DNA of 64,000 nt from Magnolia sinica (GCF_029962835.1 NC_080579.1:83097959-83161958), one strand, 5' to 3'. Numbered from the stretch's first letter, positions 35,848 to 48,599 are shown. Notes: generated by a model from the letters alone, not told the origin. Numbers and translations are program-made.

Positions 35848-36345
35848 CCCGTCCGTCTCCAGTTGGGAACGGGGAAGGAGCTTTGTATGGGTCTTATCCG
35901 CTCCGTCCATCCATCGTTATTTAAAAAAATAAAATAAAATCTCTTTATTATTATTTTTTATCATTTTAAGTTATAATCCAAAAAATGAGGCAGATACAAA
36001 TATCAAAGTAGACTATACGAGGTATTAAACTCTTACCATTGAAAACTTCTTGAGGCCACAGAAGTTTTGGATGGATGGAGCTGATATTTGTGCTTTCTCT
36101 TCATCCAGGTCTATGTAATTTTATTAATAGTTTGGACGGAAAATAAAAAACTTTCAACGGTGAGAATCACTATCGCTGCTGCTTCCTGTGGTGTGGTCTA
36201 CTTAAGCATTGGATATACCTCATTTCTGGGCTTATACCCTAAAATGATACGAAAAAAATGGATGGACGGTGTGGATAAAACCCATACATGACAGTGGCCA
36301 CTCAAAGCTTGTACCCGTTTCAAGCTGGAGGGGCGGGGTAGGACG
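35848..36345. mobile_element. Foldback MITE (family A)
   Basis: The left arm 'gggtcttatccgctccgt' with 'ccatccatcg' faces the right arm 'tggatggacggtgtggat', then 'aaaacccatacatgacag'. Core words 'catccaggtctatgtaatt' and 'gtggtgtggtctactt' are typical. Confidence 0.65.
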
Positions 36346-36449
36346 CAATCCGCGTCCAACTTGTTTACATCCATTACTGGGCCACTTTTTGGTCGGTCAG
36401 GAATGAGTACTCGGGATGTGTTTATGGGTATGATCGAGCCGTAGCGGAC

Positions 36450-36890
36450 TGGGTGTTACCTGTGTAACACGTTAGTATGTTACTTTGACCGATCCACGTT
36501 CATCTCATTTTAGGACTTATCCCAGATCTTAAAAGCAGATTTGGATCTCAGGTGGACCACAGGAACCACACCACTGGAAACTGTGGTGATTGACCATTAA
36601 AAACTTATTGTGGGCAAGTTTTGGATTAAGCTCATCTTTGTATTTTCCCTTCATCTAGATCCGTCCGGCTTTATCAAGAGGTTTGGATGTCAAATAAAAC
36701 TTACGGTGGGCCAGAGAAAGATTTTAATAGTGTTCATTCAATCACTACTGTTTCATGTGGTGTGGTCCACTTGCAATTTGGATCTTCTTAATTTTTTATC
36801 CACATCCTAAATAATATTGAAAATTGGATGGACGGCGTGATCAGGGTAACACCAGCTAACTTGTTACTGGGTAACACCTAATCCACCTCC
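36450..36890. mobile_element. Foldback MITE (family A variant)
   Basis: Its ends differ from the other copies and carry 'gggtgttacctgtgtaacac' on the left and 'gttactgggtaacaccta' on the right, while the centre keeps 'ggtggaccacagg' and 'gtggtgtggtccacttg'. Confidence 0.6.
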
Positions 36891-36922
36891 CGATCAGAAA
36901 GCGGATTGCATGTGATCCTGGG

Positions 36923-38052
36923 TAGAGGTGTACATGAGTCAAACCAAGTCAAGCTGGCTTGGCTCAGCCAGTAGATGACCCTAGCTCGAACTCGGTTCAA
37001 CTCGGTCCTCGAGCTTGACTGACCAGCTTGGCTTGGTTCGGTCAGTAACTCAGACTAGTTCGAGCCTATGCGGCAATTTCTCAAACACATGAAGGGCACT
37101 TTCAATTTCTCACATAATGCAAAGTAGCAGTATTGGTTTACATAGATATTTCATCAAACACTCAGGCAACATAAAAATTAAGATACAAAGGTATTTGTTT
37201 CATATCCATACCTTCCTTGCCACCGGTTGACACTTCATTAAGTCATTTCATCAAACACTTGCTAAGCAACATCAATATTAAAATAACTGAGTCACCGAAC
37301 TGGTTCGATCCGAGTTCGATTCGAGTTGGGGTTTGATCTGAGTCAAATCGAGCTCGGGCAAGTTTGAACTCGGCTCGAAATTTTTTCTGAGCTCAAAAAA
37401 TCAGCTCGACTCGACTCGAACTCAGTTTTGAACCGAGTTGAATCAAACTTTTTTGAGTCAAGTCAAGCGAGCTAACCGATCTAACTTGGTTCGCATACAG
37501 CTAGGGGCGTACATTAAGTTGAGCTGGCCTCAGCTCGGCTCGGCTCGGCCACTAGCTGACTTCAGCTCGAACTCGACTCCGCTCAGTCCTCGAGCCTGAT
37601 TGGCCAGCTCGACTCGGTTTGGTCAACGGCTCGGGCCGAGTTCGAGCCAAGATCGAGTCAAGTTCACCATTGAGGCATTTTCACAAACACCTGTACTGCA
37701 CCTTTCAAATCTCATTGTATTTGAGATAGCAGCAATGGTTTTACATGTATTTTATCAAATACCTTCTAAGCAACATAAAAAATCAAGAAAAAAAGGGTGT
37801 TGGTTTCATATACATACCTTCCTTGCCACCAGCCACACTCTTTAAGTCATTTCATCAAACACTTGGTGAGCAACATCAATATCAAAGAAACCGAGTCACC
37901 GAACTATTATGATTTGAGTTGAGTCGAGTTGGGGCCAAGTCGAACTCGGCTTGAACTCAGCTTCGAACCAAGTCAAATCGAGCTTTTTTGAGTCGAGTCG
38001 AGTGAGCTAACCGAGCTAGCTCGGTTCGTGTACACCCCTATGTACAGCTCTA
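36923..38052. mobile_element. hAT-type non-autonomous element (outer)
   Basis: Starts 'tagaggtgtacatgag' and ends 'tgtacagctcta', with a perfect 8-base duplication, ATCCTGGG, at 36915-36922 and 38053-38060. The body is rich in 'gactcgactcgaactcg' words. No transposase. A second element of the same group sits inside near the right end. Confidence 0.9.
37502..38040. mobile_element. hAT-type non-autonomous element (inner, nested)
   Basis: Begins 'taggggcgtacatt' and ends with the complement of 'taggggtgtacacgaacc'. It is flanked by near-identical 8-base words 'catacagc' (37494-37501) and 'tgtacagc' (38041-38048), as expected for an 8-base duplication with two later changes. It inserted about 12 bases from the right end of the outer element. 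Confidence 0.85.
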
Positions 38053-38060
38053 ATCCTGGG

Positions 38061-38560
38061 CACAAAGTTATATCTGTGATCACGTCCATCTCCTTTTAAA
38101 GACCACAAGAGTACATGAGCTTAAAAATGAGGCAGATTCAAAACTTAGGTGGGCCTCACCAAATGAAACATTGGGAACGAAAACGTACTTACCATGATGT
38201 TTATATAATATCCAAACCGTTTATAGGGTTATTATCATTCAGATAAACTGTAGGTAGAATGCCCTAAAATGAGCCGGCAAAACTGTTACCTGCCTCACCT
38301 AATCCGCACCCGCTGGTAACAGTTTCTCTAAAATCTCTTAGAAACTGGTTACCCTCGTAGGTACGATTTCCTGGAATTGGCATAGTGCTCACCTTTATGG
38401 GCGTAGTCTTCTAAATCGTATGCCTATTAAGTGAAGTCAGGTAACTGCTTACTAAGTGGGGTCCTGACCATGGTCAGTTTAAGCATGGTCCTTAACAAGA
38501 GATGGATCCAAATCTCACGTGGAGCACATGGAAAACAGTGGGGATTGAACGCCCACTGTT
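38061..38560. repeat. Worn MITE pieces (family A)
   Basis: Scattered family words ('aggtgggcctcaccaa', 'atccaaatctcacgtgg', 'cagtggggattgaacgcc') with no complete element. No gene seen. Confidence 0.4.
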
Positions 38561-38569
38561 AGAAATTTC

Positions 38570-38800
38570 CTGGTGCCCATACCACATAAAGCACTTTCAC
38601 TTGGGCCCCACATGTACAAAACATTTCAAATGTTCTGCATGTGCCAACTTTGCAATGTCTATGTGGTACTTGTGAACTATGCCACATCTGCCACCGTCCA
38701 TCTTTATTTGGGTCCACGTCTACAAAGCCCTTAAATGTGCCGCATGTGCCAACTTTCCATTGTACATCGTTGGTTGTGTGATACATGTGACAATGCCACG
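38570..38800. repeat. Degenerate 'catgtgccaactttcc' minisatellite, first block
   Basis: Words such as 'gggccccacatgtacaaa', 'catgtgccaactttgcaatg' and 'tgccacatctgccaccgtcc' recur at irregular spacing. The same vocabulary returns at 39425-39758 and 46281-46560. Confidence 0.6.
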
Positions 38801-39424
38801 TTCATGTAGAGCAGGCCCCGGACGTATTGTTAGTACAAATGGATCCAAAGAAGCCTGAATAGAAGTGGATCAATTCCTTCAAATCCAGCTCTAGTCCTAC
38901 GTAGCCCATGTCATAATTGGGCCTCAGGTGCATCCAAATCAAAGAAATTCATTCAGGATATAGAGAAATTGTAGTTGCGAACTGGAAATCGTCCGTAACT
39001 TTTGATCCGAGTATCGTTACGGAATATGATATATGAATTTTGACGGGAACATGCCATCCAAGGCCAACCGACAAACATAAGTGGATCACGTCACACTACT
39101 TCACGAGAAAATGACTCAATATCTCTTGGTTTTAAAGTTTTAGTATATGATTTCTTCTTAAGAATTGCTTCTAATCGTACAAGAAATTATTCCATGTGAT
39201 TAAATTAGAACTTTCAATATTTAGTAATATTTACTATTTTAGGTAAATTCCACTTTAGTCAAATTAGGACTCTTAATTAAGATTTATGTTTTATTATTTA
39301 AAGCATTCTAATTTTGTTTTAGAGACATGAATAAAATATTTTAAAATTTTCTTTATTTCATGTGGATTCAAGAGCTATTACACCATGTAGAGTTAAGGTT
39401 CATACCATATAGAGGAGATAATAT
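38801..39424. other. Unassigned, AT-rich to the right
   Basis: No gene or known repeat seen between two blocks of the minisatellite. Confidence 0.4.
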
Positions 39425-39758
39425 TCTTCCCTATTCGTCCCTTTCATGCATCATACACGTGCCACCATCCATCTTCATTTAGAAATCACTTGTAAAAGTG
39501 CCTCACATGTGCCAACTTTCCATTGTCCACCTTTTATTGTGTAGCACACGTGACACTATGCCACATGTGCTACCATCCATCTTCACTTGGGTCCCACATG
39601 TACAAAGCTCCTCAAATATGCCATATGTACCAACTTTTCATTGTCCATCTTTTGTTATGCAACAGACGTGAAACCTTCACATGTGTCACCATCTATCTTC
39701 AATTGGGCCTCACATGTTCAAAACACCTCGCATGTGCCACATGTGCCAACTTATCATT
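39425..39758. repeat. Degenerate 'catgtgcca' minisatellite, second block
   Basis: Units include 'tgtgccaccatccatcttca', 'gggtcccacatgtacaaagc' and 'tgccaacttttcattgtcca'. The block is cut at 39758 by the copia element and resumes at 46281. Confidence 0.7.
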
Positions 39759-40751
39759 GTTGTAAAAGTGTTGTTTTTATATAATTTTTAATTAAAAAAT
39801 ATTATATATATATATATATTAAAAAAAGGGTTTGCAAAATACCTTTTTCAAGTGTTTTGGGAATAGTCCCACATTGGAAAAAGAGGAGAAAATTCTTTGG
39901 TTTATATAAGAGAGGTGGAGTATCTTTATGTTTATTCACTTGGACCGAGGTGCATCGGACTTGCGCGCACGCTCGAGCTAGAGCTCGGGCACGGACTCGG
40001 TGTGAGGGCGTGGGCATGTGTGGTTGTAGAGGCTCTAGTGGGGCAAAATTGATTGCTGACCATGCAGAAACTACTACATATAGCTAGCCTAACAGCTAGA
40101 AACGGCTAGCCAGTGTCTCACAACGGTCAGCATGCAGCAGTTGTTACACCACATGCAAAATGGTCAGAAACTGCCAATAACGACTAGTTTCTCCCAAAAG
40201 CTAAAAACGATCATTTGGATTAAATTCCCTGGACCATAACTCCCAGCAACCTTAACCTATATATACTGGGCCTGGATGGGTTTCCAAACTATCACAACAC
40301 TCTCCAACAAACTCATATCCTCTCCTATAAACTAGAAAGTTCCAGCAAGATAGCAAGGTTCATCTGAACCATTGCCTAAAGAATAGACCAGCAATGTGAT
40401 CTACAACGGTTCATCTGAACCATTAGCTGAAGATAAGACCAATGCAGTGGTCTAACACTGATTTTCTTCTTCTCCTTTTGAGTTTTTTCTTTTTTTCTAT
40501 TTCTGCCAGAAATTGTGTAACAAAGTTCCATGAGTGGGTTTTCGTGTTTGCTGAATGCAAATCAACATCAGGCTCGTCATATCTTAGAAGCGATTTGCCT
40601 GTAACCTTTTAGCATACTCAATCTATTTAAGCAGGGAAAAATTATGCTTTAAGGACGACATTCAAATACGTGTTTCAGCCTGTCCTGGTTTCAGAATACT
40701 TTCGGTTTTCATATTTTACAGAAAATATTATTTCTGTATAATTTTTCAACA
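39759..40751 (+). repeat. 5' LTR of the copia element at 39759-46275
   Basis: Begins 'tgttgtaaaagtg' and ends 'tttttcaaca'. A 'cccacattgg' word and a TATA-like 'tttatataag' lie near 39868-39910, and repeated 'ggttcatctgaaccatt' words near 40357 and 40409. Confidence 0.9.
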
Positions 40752-40799
40752 ATCTTAAAACGTAATTTTTAATAGAAGCCGATAGTGTATCATCTATCA

Positions 40800-43700
40800 A
40801 GTTGATGAATCAGGACTTGATTCGTCTTGATCGGTTTGATGAAACCAATTTTATCAGATGGTAAGACAAACTCAAGTTTCTTTTGACGACACTTAAGATC
40901 TATTATATTTTAGATCTAACTCTGCAACTATTACTTGAAGCATTTGATAAAGACACACCTGAACAGATCCTTGCCCGCACCAAATGAGCTAAAGACAAAC
41001 TCCTGTGTCATGGACACATCTTGAATGCGCTCTCCAACCGTTTGTATGATCTGTACACACAAATATCATCAGCAAAAGAAATCTAGACCGCCCTAGAGTT
41101 CAAATACAAGGCTTAAGAAGAAGGTACCAACAAGTTCCTGATTGTTAAGTACTTCGACTATAACACGATATGTAACAAACCGCTGCTGACTCGAATCCAA
41201 GAATTACAGCTAATAGTAAATAAGATCAAAGCCATTATGATTGATCTTCCTAATCATTCCAAGTCGAGGCTATTATTGCTAAGTTTCCCCCAATGTGAAA
41301 AAACTATAGAAAGAAGTTGCTGCATAAGACTGAGGACTACACAATGGAAAAAATCCAGAAACATCTAAGAATTGAGGAAGAATCCTGCAACCGCGATAAA
41401 ACGAATACTAACAAGAATTCCTCGTCCAAAGCACACGCAGTAGAAAATATAAACAATAAGAATCCCAAGAAGGACGATTTCCTGAAACTTAATAAAGGAA
41501 AATTCAAGAAAAACACCTAGAAGAAGAACGAAAAGTTTAAAAGCCCATGCCATGTCTGTGGGAAAATCGGGCATTATGCTCGAGTTTATCGATATCGCAA
41601 ATCTAAAAAAGAAGCTAGTGTAGTAGAATGTGATATTGTGGCAATGATCGCTGAGATGAACACAATCCAAGGAAATGTTCCCAGTTGGTGGTACGATACT
41701 GCCGCTACTGTATATGTCTGCTATGATAAATCAACCTTCAAAACCTATGAGGATTGACCAATGGTCAAGAAGTCCAAATGGATAGTGAAGTCCGATCGAA
41801 GGTTGTCGGTAAAGGAACCGTCGAACTCATATTTACCTCTGGGAAGAAAGTGATTCTAACAAACGTATTTCACATCCCAAACATGAGGCAAAACTTAGTT
41901 TCTGGAGATCTTTTGGGCAAACCAAGAATAAGGGTGGTGTATGAATCAGGAAAACTGAATCTGTCGAAGAATGAGAATTTTGTTGAAAATGGATATGCTT
42001 ATAACGGTATGGTCAAGTTTTCTCTAAATGAAAGCAACACTTCTGCGTATATGGTTGAATCCGTTGGACTATGGCATGATAAACTAGCCTATATCGGGTA
42101 TAGTACCTTGAAGTTCATGGCTAAAAATGGTTTAATCTCACAAACATAAAATGAAACCGATAAATGTAAAGTGTGCATACGATCCAAATGATAAAGAAAC
42201 CCTTTCTAAATGTCAAGAGATCATCTTAAGTATTTGATCTTGTGCATAGTGATATCTGTGAGTTAAACGACATTCTTACTCGTAGAGGTTGAAGGTACTT
42301 TATAACCTTTATTGATGATTGTTCTAGATATGTGTATGTATACCTTTTAAAGAGCAAAGATAAAGCATTGAACATCTTTAAGGTATATAAGTAGAAGTAG
42401 AAAACCAAATAAATAAGAAGATAAAGATTCTCCGTAGCGATAGAGGAGGAGAATACTTTTCTAATAAATTTAATAACTTCTGTGAAGAACATGAACTAAT
42501 ACATTAATATATTATACCATACATACCTCAACAAAACGGAATAATAGAAAGGAAGAATAAGACATTAGTAGAGATGGTCAACTCAATGCTAATACAAGCA
42601 AAGTTGTCACTCAATCTATAGGGTGAAGCACTGCTTGCAGCGTATCATATATTAAACAGAATTTCATCTAAGAAATATAAAACATCTCCATATGAAACAT
42701 GAAAAGGTAGAAAACCTAACCTAAGATATCTTAAAGTGCGGAGGTGTCTTGCATATTGCAGAACTCCTAATCCAAAAAGAACTAAGTTAGGACTCAAAGC
42801 TATTAAATGCGCCTTCTTAGGGTATGCACAAAATAGTAAAGCTTATAAAATCATAGATCTAGAGTCTAACGCTATAATAGAATCAAGAGACGTTGAGTTC
42901 TTTGAGAACTCACTATCCTTGGAGTCAAAGGATAATGAAGTCTAAACTCCTGATAGAGAACCAAATAGTATAACTCACAAATAGTGAAAACTCCTATTGA
43001 ACCTCGTAGGAGTCAAAGGACAAGAATAGAGAAGAGTCTAGACGATGATTATATAGACTTTCAGTGCATCTTTTTCCATCTTTTAGAAGGAGATAGAGAA
43101 AATGTTATAAAAAAATACCTATCGTAATGACTTAGCTTTTTGAAAAGAGGCTATTAATAATAAGAGGCTATTAATAAAAAAATACCTATCGTAATGACTG
43201 CTATCTTTTAGAAGATGATCCTAAAACATATAAAGAGGCTATATCCTCTAGAGACTTAGCTTTTTGAAAAGAGGCTATTAATAATAAAATGGAATCTATA
43301 ATGTTAAATCAAACATGGGAACTAGTAAACTTACCTCTAGGTTCTATACCTATAGGTTGTAAGTGGGTATTTAGGAAGAATTATCACATTGATGGGATTA
43401 TCCAAACTTTTAAAGTTTGACTAGTAGCTAAGGATTTTAAACAAAAAGAAGGGATATATTATTTTGACACATATTCTTATGTAACTAGGATAACATCCAT
43501 TAGGATATTATTTGCACTAGCTTCCATACATCATCTTCACATCCACCAAATGGATGTAAAGATGACATTTTTGAGTAGTGACCTCAATGAGGAGGTATAC
43601 ATGAAATAACCTAAAGGATTCGTTCTACCATAAAATGAAAATAAAGTGTATAGATTAATTAAATCTTTGTATGGATTAAAACAAGCACCAATACAGTGGC

Positions 43701-44720
43701 ATGAGAAGTTTCATTCCAAAATACTATCTCATAGTTTCATGCATAATATAGCTGATAAATGTATATATTTTAAAGTTGATGGTAGCTGTATTACTATTAT
43801 TCGTCTATATGTTGATGATATGTTAATAATTAGTAATAAAATGGAAGGTGTAACTGAAACAAAGAGGTTTTTATCTCATTGTGGGGAATACTTTGTGTCA
43901 ATCTCATTATATTGAGAATATATTAAACAAGTTTAACCATCTGAATATTAAAGAAGCAAAAACTCTATTAGATCCAAGTATTAAGCTAAAAGAGAATAAC
44001 GGAAGAGCAATTGCACAACTAAAATATGTGAGTGCTATAGGGAGTCTTATGTATGCTATGCAATGCACTAGACCAGATATCGCATATGACGTGAGTAAAC
44101 TTAGTAAGTTTACTAGTAACCCTAGTACTGAACACTGGAATGTAATTAGTAGGGTCATTGGTTACTTAAAAGCAATAAAATACTTAAGGATATTTTATTC
44201 AGAATTTCCTACCATATTGGAAGGATATATTAATGTGAGCTAGATATCAAGTGCGGGAGACAACAAGTCTACTACAAGGTGGGTATTCACCCTAGGAGGT
44301 GCAATTGTATCTTAGAGATTCAAGAAACAGACCTGCATAACACACTCGATTATGGAGTCTGAATTTATAACCCTGGCTGCAATACGCAAAGAGGTTGAGT
44401 GGCTAAGGGATCTTTTACTAGAAATCTCTTTTTGTGTAAAGCCTATATCGGCTGTGTCACTACATTGTGATAGTGAAGCCACATTAGCTAGAGTCTATAA
44501 CGACACCTATAATGGTAAGTCTCGACATATAAGTCTTCGACATGATTATATCAGACAATTGATTCGAGATGAAATCTTTGTTATTTCCTATGTGAAATCA
44601 AGCAATAATCTAGCGGACTCTTTTACTAAACCTCTACCGAGAGAGGTAGTAAAGGCAACATCTAGAGGGATGGACTTGAAACTCTTCAACCGAAGTTCCA
44701 CCAGTGATGGTAACCCAACC
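40800..44720 (+). pseudogene. copia gag-pol fossil
   Basis: Recognised parts: gag near 40810-41340 ('LDRFDETNF' opening), a zinc knuckle near 41545-41590 ('CHVCGKIGHYARV'), GAG-pre-integrase near 42060-42140, and integrase near 42230-42720 ('HSDICEL', 'FIDDCSRYVYVYLL', 'RSDRGGEYFSNKF', 'PQQNGIIERKNKTL'). The post-integrase block lies near 42760-42930 ('GLKAIKCAFLGYA'), reverse transcriptase near 43310-44200 ('QMDVKMTFL', 'LYGLKQAPIQW', 'LYVDDMLIIS') and RNase H near 44220-44640 ('MESEFITLAA', 'KSRHISLRHDYIRQLI'). It is broken throughout and not expressible. Confidence 0.88.
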
Positions 44721-45257
44721 TAAAATCAGAAAATCTCTAATTTTGGGTTTAATGGGTAAAAATAAGTTACTGATATGTGAAAAGTTTTCAACACTGAAAT
44801 TTTTTACGACCTCATCCATAATAGATAAGTACCGAGCGTTACTAAAGAGGGTTGAGTCTTAGAACTCTTAATGAAATCCAGTCTAAAAGACAAGTGTCTT
44901 ATAGTAATGAAGACACTAGAAGGATTTCACCTATGTGGACGTAGAGATGGTATCGTCTCTCATGATAGTTGGAGTTTCTCTCGGGATCGTTCATGAAATA
45001 GGATGAGCACATGGCCATTAATTTTGCTAAGCAAGATTGTGGGAAATTTAAAATATAAAGTAGTGAATATGTGTATAGTTTATCCAGCTCTGTTATCTAA
45101 GAATAACTGGTTCAACGTTGTGGCTACCAGTCATTTCGATAAAGCTTTAAGATACTTACACTAAGGGAAGATTCAAATCGAAAGATATATTTCTTTATAC
45201 ATATAAACTGTTTCTATTCTGGTAGAAATATTTTTTCGATAAATATATTTTAAAAAA

Positions 45258-45269
45258 CAAGTGGGGGAT
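45258..45269 (+). promoter_or_regulatory. Polypurine tract of the copia element
   Basis: The 'caagtgggggat' word directly precedes the 3' LTR. This is the usual priming place for plus-strand DNA in this family. Confidence 0.85.
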
Positions 45270-46275
45270 TGTTGTAAAAGTATTTTTTTTATATATATTT
45301 TAATTAAAAAATATATTATATACATATTAAAAAAAGGGTTTGCAAAATACTTTTTTCAAGTGTTTTGGGAATAGTACCACATTGGAAAAGGAGGAAAAAA
45401 TTCTTTGATTTATATAAGAGAGGTGGAATACCTTTATGTTTACTCACTTGGACTGAGGTGCATCGGACTTGCGCGTGCGCTCGCACTCAGGCTCGAGCAT
45501 GGGCACGGGCACGGGCTCAGTGCGAGGGCGTGGGCATATGTGGATGTAGAGGCGCTAGTGGCACACAATTGATTGCTAACCATGCAGAAACTATTGCATG
45601 TGGCTAGCCCAACAGCTAGAAACAGCTAGCCAGTGTCTCACAATGGTCAGCATGCCGCAGCTATTACACCACATGCAAAACGGTTAGAAACTGCCAATAA
45701 CGACTAGTTTCTCCCAACAACTAGAAACAATCATTTGGATTAAATTCCCTGGACCATAACTCCCAGCAACCATAGCCTATATATATTGGGCCTGGATGGG
45801 TTGCCAAACTATCACAACACACTCCAGCAAACTCATATCCTCTCCTATAAATCAGAAAGTTTCAGCAAGACAGTAAGGTTCATCTGAACCATTGCCTGAA
45901 GAACAGACCAGCGATGTGGTCTAGAATGGTTCATCTGAACCATTAGCTGAAGATAAGACCAGTGCAGTGGTCTAACACTGATTTTCTTCTTCTCCTTTTG
46001 GGTTTTTTCCTTTTTTTTTTCCTATTTCTGCCAGAAATTATGTAACAGAGTCCATTAGTAGGTTTTTGTATTTGCTGAATGCAGATCCACATTAGGCTCG
46101 TCGTATCATAGAAGCAATTTGCCTGTATCCTTTCAGCATACTCAATCTATTTGAGTAGGGGCAAATTACGCTTTAAGGACAACGTTGTAATACATGCTTT
46201 AGCCTGTCTTGGTTTCAGAATGCTTTCGGTTTTCATATTTTACCAAAAACATTATTTCTGTATAATTTTTCAACA
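45270..46275 (+). repeat. 3' LTR of the copia element at 39759-46275
   Basis: Begins 'tgttgtaaaagta', ends 'tttttcaaca', and is followed by the ATCAT duplication and the resumed minisatellite. Confidence 0.9.
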
Positions 46276-46280
46276 ATCAT

Positions 46281-46560
46281 TGCCCTTCTCCCATTTTGTG
46301 GTACATGTGCTACTATGCTACATGTGCTCCCATCCATGTTTCGCTTGTGCCTCATGTGTCGCTATGCCACATATGCTATTGTCCATTTTCAATCATTCTA
46401 ATTATGCCACATGTGACAACATGCTAAGTGCACCATTGTCCATCTTCAATCACTCTAATTATGCCACGTGACAACATGCCACGTGCGCCAATGTGTTAAT
46501 ATGTCACTTGTGTTATATGTGTCACTACAACTTCAAACACTCCCATGTATCATGTGTAAT
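46281..46560. repeat. Degenerate 'catgtgcca' minisatellite, third block
   Basis: Continues the array broken at 39758. Contains a near-duplicate of about 60 bases: 'ttcaatcattctaattatgc' near 46389 and 'ttcaatcactctaattatgc' near 46445. Confidence 0.65.
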
Positions 46561-47389
46561 GTCATTAAACTTAACTACTCACATGGGTTCTTGGTTTAAC
46601 TCTCTTTTATCGCGGCATTAGCTGGTATATTATTCAAGGGATTCAGGTAGTTTGGGCTTGTTGGTGAGGGCTAGAGATGTCTTGGGTTGCTGGATGTACA
46701 TGCTCTTGGTGGAGGGTTTATTCTATGAAGTTTGGGGCCGGTGTGTGTGGTAGTATCCTTTGTCTTGAAGGATCTGGTGTAGGGTCTTGCCCATGTTGGG
46801 TGTGTGTGGTAGTATCCTTTGTATTATTGCCCAAGTCCCCAAAATCTCAGGTAAGTTGGGCTGATTTGTGTCGAACCAAATTGAGTCCCACCGAGTCTGA
46901 GTCAACTCAAACTAGTCCCACGAGAATTGCCCTGAATCTTGAAACCAAGTTACAAACATCCACCAGTATGGGCAGGGATATTGTACACAAGCACATACGT
47001 GCCTCAATCTAAACCGTTAAAATTTCAGGCCCGACAGTATATGTGCCATACCTCTATAATCAGATGGTTTGGGTTATCCTAGCCTCCTGACTATCAGGAA
47101 TTTGCTTGATGACCGTGTTCTTTGCTCAAAAGCCTTTCTGTGTACTACAAGTGCCATTCATCCATGCCAATCCGGACCTTCCAAAATGTGAGTGCCATAA
47201 TCCATGGTGCATAGACTAAATTTCACATTTCTGAGACACTCATAACAGTCTGTTTTTTGCCTTTGAATTTGGACCGCTAACCTTTCTAAATTAACCACCA
47301 ATTTGGTTTGGTGGAGGATCATCTGATCAGGATCATTTTCAGTCTATGCTACATTTAGCGTAGATATGAAGGAAATGAGGAGGGCTTTA
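46561..47389. other. Unassigned, no recognised gene
   Basis: Contains two copies of 'gtgtgtggtagtatcctttg' 60 bases apart (near 46742 and 46802). No domain seen. The open frame at 46677-47012 is Ser/Cys-rich with no known match. Confidence 0.4.
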
Positions 47390-47709
47390 GAAAATTTGGA
47401 TGATTCTCAGGCCCAAGTCCTGGATTCCATGGTAGAAGTAAATTTAGAGACAAAACAAAATCCCTAGTCGACTTTTATCAATGGTTTGTTGGAACCACAA
47501 GTCCAGGCCAAGCTCACTGACTTATTCAGACAGTTTGATGATTGTTTTGTGTGGGATTACCATGAGATGCCTGATTTACACCGAAACCTGGTTAAGCATA
47601 AGTTGCCAATAAGGAATGGGTATTGATCACACAAACAACCACCCATTCAAATAGAAATGTAAGTTACTTTGAAAATAAAGGAGGAGATCTAATGACTATT
47701 AAAGGCAGG
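47390..47709 (+). pseudogene. Ty3/gypsy (Tat lineage) pol fossil, left part
   Basis: Shows the segment that precedes reverse transcriptase in Tat elements, with the family's 'D.F.W.Y.EMP.L' pattern ('DDCFVWDYHEMPDLHR'). It breaks off at 47709, where a minus-strand solo LTR is inserted, and continues at 53679. Confidence 0.75.
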
Positions 47710-48599
47710 TGTAACACCCTGAATTTTCGGGGGCCGAGGAGATACTCGACTCCTGATATCCCGAGTACCACTTATGCCTTGCGAAAGTGGGATTTTATAG
47801 TTTTTTTACCTAAAATTTGAGCATTCATAGAATTGAAATAGACTATGCGATGTACCCTGAATAAACGTAAATTTTAACGCAAGTAAATCAACTATCAAGT
47901 AAAATATGTCTATATAGAGTATGAGACTACAACTGAGCAAAATATATAGTTTAAAAAATACAAAATGTGTCAACCCTAAAATCTCATCAACATCCTAAAG
48001 GTGTCCTACATTGGCCCACCCAACAAATGGAAATACAAGAACTCCTCCTCTTAATATATATGCCTCCTCCAACGCATCAAACTTCACAGTACCTACATCT
48101 ACAACGATGCCTAGTTGGTGTTTTAAAACACCATCCCAGGTGCAAGTGAGTAGCTAACTCAGTGGTTCTATTATTTCTAAGTTACATATATTATCGACTC
48201 AATCAGCACAGTTAGTGATACATAAGAAATCAAGCATTTCCTAAATACTCTTGTTAAATACACGAATGAGATTATGTAATGACGCATGTACCTTACAATC
48301 TAACACTCCCTCACAAGCGACTTTAATGTTAATTTCACAAATGCTAACACTCCCTCACAAGCGACTCCAACGCCAAATCGTAAAATCATATCTAATATAA
48401 TGCGGTGAATGCGTATGTTAGCCGAGTAATTATTAAGTTCTATTCATCCAGCATATTGGCGAAGCTAAGATATTAACGTTATATCACGTGTCTCGTTGCA
48501 GCACGTAGCGACTCCTCACCAATGTTCCTTAGTTCAAATTTAGGTATCACCCGTTTATCTCATAAATCAACGATTCCAAAGATACGACAAGATACCTAA

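Larger units (their letters stand above)
39759..46275 (+). mobile_element. Ty1/copia retrotransposon, broken, with 1.0 kb LTRs
   Basis: LTRs of 993 and 1006 bases and a perfect 5-base duplication, ATCAT (39754-39758 and 46276-46280), define it. The plus-strand body has gag, integrase, reverse transcriptase and RNase H in copia order. A clear polypurine tract, 'aagtgggggat', precedes the 3' LTR. The coding part is broken in many places (more than ten) and a short piece near 43130-43270 is duplicated. The two LTRs agree at roughly nine bases in ten by eye. It differs in sequence from the copia element at 17133. Confidence 0.92.

Noticed and set aside
48290-48375. Two copies of 'aacactccctcacaagcgac' spaced about 48 bases, considered as CRISPR-like
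   Set aside because: Only two units, in a plant-type solo LTR. The similar phrase 'gagggagtgtt' in the related LTR near 58890-58935 shows it is part of that family.
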